DNA of 64,000 nucleotides from Primulina eburnea (taxonomy: Eukaryota; Streptophyta; Magnoliopsida; Lamiales; Gesneriaceae). The stretch covers positions 6,859,869 to 6,923,868 of the forward strand of contig NC_133109.1 in NCBI RefSeq assembly GCF_022965805.1, written 5' to 3'. This document shows positions 34,728-46,385 of this stretch, in pieces (within the stretch, counting starts at the first letter, position 1; each line of letters opens with the position of its first letter). A program made the translations under genes and the position numbers. A model generated the notes under the pieces. The model ran no database searches and had not been told where the DNA came from. It worked only from the letters and a program-made list of their open reading frames with translations.

Positions 34728-36550
34728 TGTAAGGCTCGAGAATTATCCGTTGTCATCGATGTGAGACTTGAAACCATGAGAATGCATGATATTTAGAGTG
34801 GAATTTTTGAAGCATGGCCGAAGCCACACCGCCCCCGCGGTGCTAAGACTACCGCACCCGCGGTGTAGGTGACAGAAATTGGTGAATTTGTGCGAACAGA
34901 CACCGCACCTGCGGTGTTAGCAAGACCGCACCCTCGGTGTGAGACCGCACCCGCGGTCATGTAAGGACCGCACCCGCGGTCATTGAATTTCAGGAAATAA
35001 AATGTCGCCGTGAACACAGCGCACCCGCGCTCCTGAGTTACCGCACCCGCGGTCTGCATGCGAGATTGCCACTTTTGAATTTCGTGTTGACACATGGCAT
35101 GCTATATAAATACCTTGCATTGACACTTCATTCTTTGATTTCCCATCAGCAGAACCGAGAGCACCTTGGGAGGAAAACTTCATGTCCTTTGATCTTGAGG
35201 TCGAGATTTTAAATGATCTTGTGTTCTGATTTTAATTCCGAGTGTAGATTCATGATCCTTGCAACAAGGGCTAGCTAAGGATGTAAGTTTCGATTATTTT
35301 CAGCATGGTTCGAAATCTATGTATTGGGGAAATTATGATTTTGTTAGAAATATGTGTTCTTGGTATACCGAGCATCGTATATTTGTTATCAGATCGATTT
35401 TCGGACACCGTATATGAGCCTTGCGAATTTCCAGCATGTATATCGATATTGATTGGAAGAATTGAGCATGTTATATTGTGTTTTGATGAGTATATTATGA
35501 AGATTATGAGTTGTGGCTATTGTATATATTGTTTTGTTGAGATTGAGTTGACCGGTACCGAGAATTACACCGTTACGCCGTCAAATTGTATTGAAACCGA
35601 TTTCAGCTATGTTTATTGAGTTGTTTGAGATGTATATTGATAGAGTGCACCTTGACTATGCCATTTCAGATTTGTATTGGCTATTGTGAACTCGAGACTT
35701 CGACGACGACACCGACGATTCGGCAAGAAAGGTATAATTCATGTGGTCACGGGATTGCACAACTCGATTCAGATTTGATACGAGTTTCCCTAAATCACAT
35801 ACTAGATTGTTATTACATTTGATTATGTAATGCCTTGTTTATTGATTTATATTCGAGTCCTGAGATAGGAGAGATTGGCAGACTTGCCAAAACTAGACGT
35901 TTTGGCGTATCGACGCATAGGAGCAGATTTGCTATATGTGTAGACCATCGATACAGAGTTGACCGAAGTCTAGGAATAAGACGTACCGTTGCCCCGAGTG
36001 GTTGGGTAGGTAACAGACCGTCTTATTCACACCGGGATCCCTAGATTAGAAATGAGTCGAGTCAAGATTTAAATGTTGAATACAGATTGTATTCTTCTAC
36101 ATGTTTAGATTTTATTCATGTTACTTGATATAGTCTATGCTTTTGTACATGATTATGACATTGCATGCATCCATGTTTTATACTGGGATATGTTCTCACC
36201 AGAGTTATCCGGCTGTTGTCGTGTCTGTATGTGTGCATGGCAACAGGTGGGGCAGGATCAGGGTCAAGACGAGGAAGAGAGAGTGGATAGCGTGGAGATC
36301 TCGGGCGTGGAGGATTCCTAGTGTTTCCTACTGGACTTGTAGCACTTATGTTTGTAGTTGTTATTGAACACTAGTGTATTTTTGTACGCACAGACTTGTA
36401 TGTACATTACGTTGTTTAATTTCTATTGAGACATGTGATGATTTCGTTAATACATTTAAATTAATGTTAAAAGCAAATTTTTGACCCACATTTTCGAACA
36501 AAGATCCAATTAAATCCCAAAAGAATAGAGTTAGAGCCCGGGTCCCCACA
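34728..36550 (+). mobile_element. 3' LTR of chromovirus 1
   Basis: 1823 bp, nearly identical to the 5' LTR. Four of the roughly 14 differences lie in the 228-bp palindrome array, an excess for about 12% of the length. Confidence 0.93.
34827..35054. repeat. Array of eight ACCGC-ACCC-GCGGT inverted repeats (3' LTR)
   Basis: Same spacing as the 5' LTR copy. Differences include GCAGT to GCGGT in unit 2 and ACCC to CCCT-type loop change in unit 4. The TATA box TATATAAATA follows at 35103. Confidence 0.93.
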
Positions 36551-36555
36551 ATTTT

Positions 36556-36697
36556 GGTTAACTGATCGATATAGTCATACAAGATTTCAAGATTAGTTAA
36601 TCAAACAACTTATTCATATTCGAAAAAGAGTTCAAAAACCCTAAGTGATTATTCAACCCCTTTCTAAACAATTTAAACATATTAGCCGATCCTAACA
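36556..36697 (+). mobile_element. 3' LTR of Copia copy 1, last part
   Basis: It continues from 28022 after the TSD copy and ends GCCGATCCTAACA, parallel to the end of the 5' LTR at 11151. The right flank is TATCG; the left partner TSD cannot be tested because the 5' LTR is truncated. Confidence 0.85.
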
Positions 36698-39600
36698 TAT
36701 CGCATTAGGTTTTTGATTTGTCAAATTTTTTCTATCAAAATACCAACCGAATTATGAACTCGGTAGCTCTGATATAATTTAAATGTCATGCCTCGTGACC
36801 GAGGCGAATGGATATGCGTCATTGTTTGATAACAATATGCCTCGTAACAAAACAAATACTCAAAACTATTCTTTTTCGTATATAAATATTGTATTTACAT
36901 TGACAACAGAAAACCAGAAAATTAAATCTCATAGTTGCATAAGTGAATGAAGCGGAAGCTAATACTAAAGCTAAACGGTTCTTGATCTTCATATTATGCA
37001 TTCCATCACTAGCCCCAAAACATAACTCCCTCTAAATATTCTCATGTTCTTCATTATTATATAGGAAATAAGTAAAAGAGTTAGCTTTTTGGAAAATAGT
37101 CAACAAGTGAGGGTCGAAGATTATCACAATAAAAAAATTATACATATAGAAACAATTTTAAAAGTTCAATACATATCTTTGACATATTTCAGAATTTAGC
37201 TTATCATATCAAACCAAAAATAAAATCAGAAATCAGAATAAACAACACATAACATATCAAATAGATCAGAGCAGAGCACTAAAATTCATTTCCCTTGTAC
37301 ATGATTGAACTATCCTCTATATGTTACTCCTCTAAGGGCCGAGGTTAGAGAAACAATTTTATACCCGCTGTGTGGGGTCATAACATAACACGGTTTTATA
37401 CACTCTGTGTGGGTGCCCGAACAAATCTTATAAATTTTCTTTTCACTTCCAATTCGAATAATAAACAAAACTTATCAGTTTTCTTTCAACTTCCAATTTG
37501 ATTCAGAACCGTTCTTTTCTCATTCAAAACTTTATAGATAAGAAATAACGAAATTAGAACTGAACGAACAGAGACAAAGAAAGTGAAGACAAAACAAACA
37601 TATAGTGCATCGATCGAATTTTAAAACATACTCAGGCCTTTAAAATAATACATAAGCCCACTTAGTCTTGATTCAAAAGCGTGAGAAGAGAGTTGGTTGA
37701 AAATGATCGTGCACAAGTGGCTTCTAATGTATCAAATGTGGTTTGATCGTGGCTTGACTTTCTTGGAACAAACTTGGATAATACTTTTCTCTATTTGTAC
37801 AACACAAGCCACCAAAAGAATAATCAAAATGATGAGAGTGAAGGAATTTTTGGATTTCTGTACGTCTATAAACCAATCAACATGCAGAAGTTTCCGAGAC
37901 ATATCTAATCATCGGATTGAGATGAAATTTGGTTGGCATGTTTATATGGAAGAGGACTAAATTGTGAACAGTGGATATTGGGTTTTGAGGTAATTTTAAG
38001 TAGTAACTGGACGAAGAACAGAGGTTTTTGTTTTCTCACATCTGATCTCTGTTGTCTGCTTGTGAAGGTTTTTTTTTTTTTTTTTCAGAAATCTAACCAT
38101 CAGATTAACTTGAAATTTGTACATCATATTTGTAACTTCATTCCTAAATTATTAATGGCGGAGATCTGATTCGAACCTTTGCATCGATAGAAACAGTTTC
38201 AGATAGTGGCCTTCAATTTGTTGTTAAAATGGTCAAAATTTTGGAGAGTCTTTGGAGGTTTATAGTGTATGAAATCTTTAGTACCAAGAGTTACCTTAGT
38301 TTACTAAAGTGACAATTCTTTGTCATAATTGTGTCCATATTCTAGCTTCTTCTTTAGCTGATATTTAATTCATTTAGGAAACCATGAATCTAGCTTTCTT
38401 GAGCTGAATTATCAGGTTCTTGAGCTGGGGTTTGCATCCATGAGCTGATACACTTTGATTCCAAACTTTAAGATTTATTTTCTTTCATCTAATGAACTAA
38501 ATTATTTTCTTCTTGAAATCGATTCAGTTAGACTTTGTAATGGTCCATTGGATCAACAGTTTTTTTTTAAATTACCAAAACAGAGAAAAAAATTTCTAAC
38601 ATAATATATTTTTTCAGTTGATAAAAGTGAAGAAAAACCTTGAAAAGTTTACAACTCAATTCATGACACTTCAGTTTGAATCTTAAGTTCCAAGTATTTT
38701 TATTTAATAATTATTTTTTGTTAAAAATTTTAAACATTTTAATTATTTATCAAATTATTAAGATTATATATATTATTATTTGAGTATTTATAAATGACAA
38801 TGTAATTATTAATATATAATGAGAGTATTTTGGTAATTAAGTTGAACACTCTTTTTCATTTCAAATGTTTATACTTTTCTTGCGAAAGACGAAAATCTAG
38901 TTTGGAGATCTTGTTCATCCTTGAGGGTGTACATATCTCTACCAGATGTGGGAGATTAAATCTTGTTTGATGCTTTCAATTGTGTCTATATTGTCCCAAT
39001 TTTGAGCATTTTCAGCTAATAAATCGAGATACTCAGTTTTCTTGATTGGATATTTATCTTCAAATGTTACATTACACATAAATTCTACATTTTCCTATCT
39101 TTACTTGTCAAACTTTCATAAAACTGATAAACGACTCTCCAAGTTTCAAAGCCCTGATGTGGACAAAAATTAAGTAATTATTTATATCTATCTCAACACT
39201 GATAAAAGTTTATCCTTGTTTTTTTTTTAGTGAAAGTGATGTTTTGCTTTTTGAAAGAATTTGTTCTATGAGATGAAATTTTTTTCTTCAAAAATTGTTG
39301 TGGCAATTCATCTCAAATTCAATGGATCTTGACATAAAATTTTGTAGCCAAATTTTAGCTTTATTTTTTAAATAAAAAAGAAAAATCTTAAGTTGAATAA
39401 TATTAATGCTACAATTTAGATCATTATACGTGTTGCAGGTTTCTTTAAATTCAAATAATGTATGTATGGATTTTCATAATCTAAACTATGAAAGTTGGGT
39501 AAAAGTTAAATATTTTCAGGCTTAAAATTAAAATGAGATGCATCAGGAGAAAAATTAGACATGAAGGTGCACTAATACATGTAGGATACATGTAATCTTT

Positions 39601-39855
39601 AAGTGTTATTCGTCTATGTTAATCATGTTGAGTTTGAATTTTATCATTATTTACATCATGTTTCAGTTGGTCTGTTGGTTCCTCCATGTTTCGTAAAAAT
39701 AGATGGTTGTTTTTAATGAGTTTACTACTAGGTGAATGCGACCAAATGCTAATGCAAATGGAAAACAAAAAACACACAAAAATAGTAAAAATTCAAAGAA
39801 ATAAAAATAAAAATAAAAATTACAAAATTAAATAGATTTGAAAGTAAAATATATT
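36698..39855. other. Non-coding stretch with a possible minus-strand LTR remnant
   Basis: GCTCTGATATAA at 36766-36777 looks like a decayed PBS read on the minus strand. It is followed at 36784 by TGTCATGCCTCGTGACCGAGG, which could be the 3' end of a minus-strand LTR extending to roughly 37690 (repeat-like GTGTGGGTGCCCG near 37405). Its far edge is not visible. Bases 38200-39850 are AT-rich with no gene I can support. Confidence 0.35.
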
Positions 39856-39856
39856 T

Positions 39857-40960
39857 TTTCGGCAACAACGTCAAAAATTTGCCACTACTATGATCATTTC
39901 ACTCCCAAGAGCATGTTGTCCATAAATAGTATTATTCAGTGAGCCCGAATATCGTATCCATAGGGAAACTAAGGTAATTAAAAATCTATTATGTTGTTTT
40001 TCTGTTATTTTTTTACTTTTAAAATTATAGCCTTAAATGATGCTTTTTATATGTTCAAAATTTTAAATTAAATGCTCGAGATTAGAGAATTCACACTTGC
40101 TATTTAAATAAAGTTTAAATAAATTAACATAACTGGAATCCAATTAATAAAATTGTTCCAAAAAATTAAATAATATTTACTTATACTATTTTATATATTA
40201 GTATCTTATTCATCATATATTATATACTAATGAATATTGTCAAGTATTTATTGAGCTATATATTTGTAAATATGAAATCAAGATAATCACTTTATTGGTA
40301 ATATCAAACTAAAATTTAAACAATACAAAGAATTCAATATTATGATAATGTTCATAAATAATAAATCATGGTAACCAATTTAAATTTTTGATAATACTAA
40401 ACTAATATTTAACTGGTATAGAGAATTTGGTGTAATATATAATATTAATAAATCAAAATAATCACATATAAGTAGGGTATATAAAAATGTTTAAAAAAAA
40501 TAAACTAAATATAACATAAATAATAAATAAAGACTAAATAATTTGACTTTATTATTATAACAAGAGCTTCATCTTTTCATCTCGACTTTGGAAGATTATC
40601 TATTCATGATGAAAAATCAAGAATTTGGAATATATATTTAGCATAATAATTGTATTTAAGGGAAGAAATTTAGAGAAAATATAGAGAAAAAAATATTAAC
40701 CCAAAACCTATTTAATAGAATAAAAGATTATTTTCTTCATCATAATACACTCCTATTTATAAGCCAATTTGAGGAGGCAAAAGAAAATAAATAATATTTT
40801 GTACATATAATTGGTGCAATTTTTCTTCATGAATGACCCAAACTTTTATTGCATCTTGTATTCTATCTTTGTCAATCTTCCCAATAGATTTAATTCTTCC
40901 ACATAAAACAAATGTTGTTCATATTTAAATTTTCTAAATCGTGGTAAATGTTCATATTGT
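39857..40960 (-). mobile_element. Possible gypsy (Athila/Tat-like) LTR remnant
   Basis: On the minus strand, GTGGCAAATTTTTGACGTTG and then TTGCCGAAAAA resembles the PBS region of Athila/Tat elements. GAATATCGTATCCATAGGGAAAC lies on the plus strand at 39947. A minus-strand TATA-like TTATAAATAGG is near 40750. Edges and TSD are not found, so this is tentative. Confidence 0.3.
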
Positions 40961-42573
40961 TTTACCAAATATTTTTGTAGACATAATTAATAAGGTATAA
41001 AATACGATGACGTGATCCAACTGTATGCAAATCTAGGTAAAATATAAAATGACTAATTAAATGGTTTTAATTACATGAATTAATTATGGTGTGCATGTTT
41101 ACATGTTTTAAATATGATTTTCTGTTAGAATGCATAAAACTGTGTTTTTAAAAGTTATTCGAGACGCGATCGAGGAACGGAGAATGGGCACCATATGAGG
41201 GAAAATATTTTTATTAAATAATTATTTTTAATTATTTAATATGTGGTGTATTTTAATGGAATCTTCGAAAATGAGGTATTGTGATCTATTTTTATACATT
41301 GAGTCGTATTTTAAATTGGTATTCAATTTTCGATGAAAACTGTGACTTTTTGGAAACTCGGATAATATTTTCACCAACTTTAGTAAGCAAAATATTTTAA
41401 ATATTAAATAATGAGCTCAATGGGCCTTTATACTAGGTTAATCGGCCTAAGCTTGCACCATGTATTTTAAATCAAATAATCAAGGCTTCCCAGTCTTTTA
41501 TTTCCTTCAAACTCACGCCCCATCACCTAGAAAACTAGGAATCTCCCATCAACACACATGAAAATTTTGAGATGAATTCACGCAAGTTTGAAGAAAAATT
41601 CAGCAAGCTTCTTCCCACGTCTCGCCGCCAACGTCCCTCGCATCGCAAGTTGATTTTCGTGCATAATATACATAAAGGCACACCTTAATCTTCCTTCAAA
41701 CATCTTTCACACCATATTATGTATTTTTAATTATCCTTGCATGAAAAATATGTTACACTACTTTTATTTTCGTGTTCACGCTATATATGCATAAAACTAG
41801 AGTTTTTTCTTTTTAGAACTCTTGGTGATAATGCACAAAGGGGCTGCCATGGTAGGAGTACTTGAGGGTATGTTTTCCACATGTTTAAGGTCCCTAGATG
41901 CATAGATAAGAGCTGCATGTGAAGGGCTGACGGATTGAACGAAAATTTTGATTTAAGGGAGGTTAGGGTTTCGGTCATGGTGGCTATGGAAGAGAGGGTT
42001 TTGTGCTGCATTGGGACGTGTTCAAGGTTCCTAAGAGTGGCTAGTCAAGGTCCTAAGCTAATCGCGTGAGGACTGCTATGAAGGCTAGGGAGGAACCGCG
42101 CAAGAGGAAAAGTCGCACTTGGATTTTTGTGACAGGTGAAGGGCTGGGCATGCATGGGGCTGTTAGGTTCGGTCCAGTTGCTTACTACGAGCACAGTCAT
42201 CGTCCAAGGAGGGTGGTCTAGGGGTTGGTCTTGGTGGATAAGGGTTGGGGCCAAGGTTGCATGGGTAGGAGGCTAGGGTTTTTAAATTAGGATAAGAAAA
42301 ATCAATAGCTGACCTAGGCATGATTGAGGGTCTTAATTTGTTTGATTTGGGTTTTATATTGTATAGATAGGTGTTTTTAAGCTATGTTTTAAGTTTGGTT
42401 AAGTTTTGAGTTGATTCGGATTGAAACTAAGATGTAATGCCCGAGAATTAATCACTGTCAATCAAAGATTATTGACTTATAATTTAACGTGATTAGGAAA
42501 GGGCCAACGGAGACACGATTTAAGATAATGTGCGGCCATTTATTCTGAATTTTATAATGTGTTGCCGAAGCAA

Positions 42574-42804
42574 CACCGCACCCGCGCTCAGGAAGACACC
42601 GCACCCGCGGTGCATGGACAGAAAGTTGGGGCAAATTCCAGTAGCCTCACCGCACCCGCGGTAAGAAACAAGACCGCACCCGCGGTGCAGGACCGCACCC
42701 GCGGTGCAAACAAGACCGCACCCGCAGTCGTCGAATTTCAGAAAATGAAAGTGCTGCCGAAGCATGAGCGCACCCGCGGTCTTGAAGCTACCGCACCCGC
42801 GGTG
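42574..42804. repeat. Array of eight ACCGC-ACCC-GCGGT inverted repeats (42433 LTR)
   Basis: Centres are at about 42581.5, 42604.5, 42655.5, 42679.5, 42698.5, 42721.5, 42773.5 and 42796.5, with steps of 23, 51, 24, 19, 23, 52 and 23 bp. This is nearly identical to the pattern in chromovirus 1 although the rest of the LTR has diverged. Confidence 0.95.
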
Positions 42805-43594
42805 CTACGTGTTTTGCGAAAAATGAGGACACCTCATAACATGCATGCACCGATATATATAGAACAAAATCCCTTCGAAATCAGTGAAGAAAATCGAGAA
42901 AGGGTTTGAAGAAGTTGCTGAAAATCCTTACGCCTTTTGTGAAAAATCCGTTCGTCTGATTTTGAATCCGACTTCGGTACCGAGTCCTAGCAACATAGGC
43001 TACAACTGGACGAAAGTTTTACTACGTTTTGACATGCTTTGAAATTATGCTATTGTCAGAATTGAATGGAATTCATATATGATGTTCTTGACATGTTAGA
43101 CATCGTAGAATCGAAGTCAGATTGAGAAACGGACTGATTATGGAATTGTTATGAATTTTTAGGGTACATTGATTTATACCAGACAGATTTGAATTGTGAT
43201 TGGATTACGGATTGTATTGAATCTGGGTTATGGATTGTAACTGTGATCTGAGGATATTGTATTGACGGGGATATTGAAATTGTACCGTTATGCCGTTGAT
43301 TTTCAATTAAATCCAGATTGATCAGATTGTTATTGATTTGAAAGGTATATTGACATGAGATTATTGATATTGTCATTGCCAGACAGAATGTGAATTCAAG
43401 ACTTCGACTGAGCCAGAAACCGACGAAAGAAAGGTATAAGTCAATGTGGTATTGGGAGATCGACTTGAGTCGGTTTAGACTTGAGTTTCCCTAAATCACA
43501 TACTTTACTTTATTGCATTGATATTTGCATTGATTTGATTGATGTACTTGTTCTCTTGAATTATAGATAACAGGTAGTAGATGAGTAATTTTGT

Positions 43595-43730
43595 GACAGA
43601 AGTTCCTGATAGTGGTGGGATCGCCACGGGAACATTGCACGATGTCACAAGATAGTATAGAAATCTTGGGACGGAAGTGCCTGATAGTGGCGGGATCGCC
43701 ACGGACACATTGCACGATGTCTCAAGATAG
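43595..43730. repeat. Tandem duplication, about 76-bp period
   Basis: GAAGTTCCTGATAGTGGTGG and the following GATCGCCACGG...ATTGCACGATGTC block is repeated once with a few changes, ending in CAAGATAG both times. Confidence 0.85.
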
Positions 43731-43770
43731 GATATTAGCGATAGAGCTACAGTCCATGACGGTTAGGTCA

Positions 43771-43905
43771 GGACACCGGATGTTTGGTTATATCGAGTAA
43801 ATAGGATTGGAATTCTTCTATTACGGAATTCGATATAGGAACACCATGTTTGGTTATATCGAGTAATAGGATAAGAGTTCCTTCTATTACGGAATTCGAT
43901 ATAGG
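43771..43905. repeat. Tandem duplication, about 67-bp period
   Basis: Two copies of a unit containing TTTGGTTATATCGAGTAA and CTATTACGGAATTCGATATA. Confidence 0.85.
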
Positions 43906-44861
43906 AACACCACATTTGGAAACCGGGATCCCTAGACTAGGATTAAGTCTAGTTTGAGACGTGAAGTCACGTATATGTCGACAGTCTATGATTGTTTATG
44001 TTTCAGATTTTGATACATATATCTGTTACCTGATCACATGCTTTATATTTGTTTATATGATTGCATGTTTCATTGATTTATACTGGGATTTATTCTCACC
44101 GGAGTTATCCGGCTGTTGTCTTGTCTGTATGTGTACATGACAACAGGTGGGACAGGATCAGGGTCCAGGAGATGAGGAGAGATCGTGATTAGAGTGGAGA
44201 CTACGGACTTGGATTATGATGTATAATAGGGTTTGAACACTTGACATTAGTTGTTAAACCTTAGTTTAGTTTGAATGCATGCAGTACATGACTTGTATTG
44301 TATTTTATACTGATATGTATATTAGTTTGATTGCAATACGTTCCGAATTTTTTAAAAAAATTTAGACCCTGTTTTATAATTGATTAATTAGTCCCAATAA
44401 TGATTAAAAACTTGATTAGCGTCCGGGTCCCCACATAAGACGTATAGGTAAGTTTAAAAACAAATTGAGAAATTAGTCGAGAAGCGTAAGTTTACATCTA
44501 AGAATTTTTTATGGGTGTATTTTAAGATGTTATGTTAAGTTTGGATGGATTTGGGTCGTCGTTTTAAGGTCTAAGGATAAATTGAGAAAGTTAGGATTTC
44601 AAGGACAAACAGTCATTTTACACATGAAAAATGTTACACATCATGTCAGTACCCTGAATGCTGTAATGAAAGCTAAAATGTTTATTTTGAAATTTTATGG
44701 AATTTTATGATAAAAACGATAATTCTAAAAGACGTTTTGCATGCTTGATTTAAAAGAAAAATAATATATATGCATGAAATTTCATAATTGATGAAAATAA
44801 TGAAAAATTGAAGGAGGTGATTTAATTGTGACTAATCCGACGATATGATGATATGTAAAGC

Positions 44862-46229
44862 TGTTGGGTGCAATAATTGTCCCTGCTTGGTAGAACGATC
44901 GAACCGTAGTGCATGAGCTGATAGATTTGAGTTGCACCATTACCACTAGCTATAGCTTTTGGTAAAGCGGCAAACGCTCGGTCCTACAATTAATATCAGA
45001 TCCAGGGTCACATGTTTTGAAAGGATCGGTTAGTAGGTGATAAGTGTTTATAAGAGGGGGGGTTGAATACACACTCACTGATTATGTATTCTTTTCGAAT
45101 ATGGGTTCAGTTTAGTTAAAAACTGATACTCGGTATCTCGTTAGTCGATAACAATCAGTTTAACTGAAAAACAGTTGCGGAAGTAAACTGAGTGAAAGAT
45201 AGAATAACTGAAAGTAACTGAAATGAAAAACACACGATTTGTTTCTGGATGTTCGGAGAATATAAAAACTCCTACGTCACCCCTTCTATCACGAAGATAG
45301 GATTATCACTAAAAGAATTTGATCAAATAGACACGTTGTACTGACCCACTTCAGTTTGGACTTAACACTGCCAAACTGAAACTCTTAGTTCACAAAAGCT
45401 TTTACAGTGCGACTGAATATAACACAACTTGAGTATAAATCTAACACAGATTTCAAGGTGTTAACAAGCTCGTAAAGATAGCCTTGATTGCTACTGATAA
45501 ATCTGATAAGAGTGAGCTTTGCTATCTAAATGCGAGTTGTGATTTTAGTAGAGTAACAGAAAGCTTGAATAGAATAGTAGTTCGCGTGTTCTGTTCTCAG
45601 CTGCTCTCTTCACCTATTTATAGGATTCCCTCTTAACGGTAATATTAAATATCATTTGAAACTTTATATATGTTGATTGCCACGTCGATATTCTCTGACA
45701 TTCATACACTGCAATCTCTGAAATGCGGCGTTCCACTACTAGTTGCAGCCTGTTGTACTATTTGTCGGTTTTCGTTCTCAACTGATTATGTGTACAGCTG
45801 AGGGATCAGCTGAAAGATATTTTGCTGGAAAACTCATAACTGATTTGTTTCAACCGATCAGTTCCCAACTGATCAGTCTGTTAGATTTCTGCTTCAACTG
45901 ATGACGTGTATAATATTTAGCTGGTACGCATTAATCTTCAGCTAGAGACAACTAACAGTGGTATTTATTTGAGTCAGTTAAGTTCGTTGTCTTTGATCAG
46001 TTATTCAAATACGTTTCGAAGCTTAGTTTGTCAAATCACTGAAATTTATTTTTCAACATGTTTGATTCCCATTGATTGCAAGGAGCGCAATTATTAGGAG
46101 GGAGATTGTTGGGTGCAATAATTGTCCCTGCTTGATAGAGCGATCAGACCGTGGTGCTTGAACTGTTGTGCGGTTTAAAAGATTTGAGTTGAACCATTAC
46201 CACTAGCTATAGCTTTCGGTAAAGTGGCA
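44862..46229 (+). mobile_element. TRIM-like miniature LTR retroelement, split by a Copia solo LTR
   Basis: Two direct repeats start TGTTGGGTGCAATAATTGTC: LTR1 44862-44988 (ends GGTCCTACA, 127 bp) and LTR2 46107-46229 (last about 16 bp missing). After LTR1 comes a decayed PBS (TAATATCAGATCC for TGGTATCAGAGCC), and before LTR2 a PPT (TTAGGAGGGAGAT). Without the nested solo LTR the interior is only about 70 bp, with no coding capacity. The truncation of LTR2 joins directly to the 3' region of Copia copy 2. Confidence 0.65.
45018..46058 (-). mobile_element. Sirevirus-like Copia solo LTR inside the TRIM-like element
   Basis: A perfect TSD TGTTT lies at 45013-45017 and 46059-46063. In the minus sense it starts TGTTGAAAAATAAATTTC and ends CTAACCGATCCTTTCA, 1041 bp. 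Its edge TGAAAGGATCGGTTAGTAGG is nearly identical to the 5' LTR of copy 2 at 63345. It is rich in AACTGA. Confidence 0.9.
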
Positions 46230-46385
46230 TTGTAGCTAGGTTAAAATAAGCTGATCATTTGAAGTAAAAGAATTCTTTGAGTCATTGTAGATAAAATAAT
46301 TTCTAATATACAGATTCGTACAAAGAAAACAAAAAATCTTCAATTAATAACTGACAAAAGAATGTCTCTTCAGCTGTATCCTCTC

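Larger units (their letters stand above)
28023..36550 (+). mobile_element. Complete Ty3/gypsy chromovirus 1 (8528 bp)
   Basis: TSD ATTTT lies at 28018-28022 and 36551-36555. LTRs are 28023-29846 and 34728-36550, differing by about 13 substitutions and one indel by eye (about 0.7%), so the insertion is recent. PBS, a single gag-pol frame and a PPT are all in place. One in-frame TAG in gag is the only lesion seen. It inserted in the 3' LTR of Copia copy 1. Confidence 0.95.
10618..36697 (+). mobile_element. Sirevirus-like Copia element, copy 1 (decayed, four nested insertions)
   Basis: The order is 5' LTR (partial), PBS, gag, linker, protease, integrase, RT, RNase H, accessory ORF, PPT, 3' LTR. 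Subtracting the nested elements at 12810-16579, 19004-20934, 24720-26069 and 28023-36550 (about 15.6 kb) leaves an element of about 10.5 kb. Gag-pol order (INT before RT) is Ty1/Copia. The long sense-strand ORF after pol and the gag style point to the Sirevirus lineage. Many stops and frameshifts make it inactive. Confidence 0.85.
42433..44435 (+). mobile_element. Gypsy-type solo LTR with GC palindrome array
   Basis: A perfect TSD TAAGA lies at 42428-42432 and 44436-44440. It runs TGTAATGCCCGAG...GGGTCCCCACA, 2003 bp, with termini like those of chromovirus 1 and of the 19004 solo LTR. The order is array (42574-42804), TATA (TATATATAG at 42854), then a tandem-repeat region. No coding sequence. 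Confidence 0.92.
40990..44861 (+). mobile_element. Truncated plus-strand LTR of the 12810 family, with nested solo LTR
   Basis: 41147-41240 (TTATTCGAGACGCGATCGAGGAACGG region, then TTATTAAATAATTATTTTTAATTATTTAA) matches the reverse complement of 16340-16440. 44590-44860 matches the reverse complement of about 13870-14300 (including CAGTACCCTGAATGCTG and TTGTGACTAAT). The 3' end is cut at 44861 by the TRIM-like element, and the 5' edge near 40990 is uncertain. Bases 42433-44435 plus one TSD copy are a later insertion. Confidence 0.65.

Noticed and set aside
37697..38169. Two overlapping plus-strand frames
   Set aside because: No recognisable domain or splice signals; they lie in probable LTR remnant.
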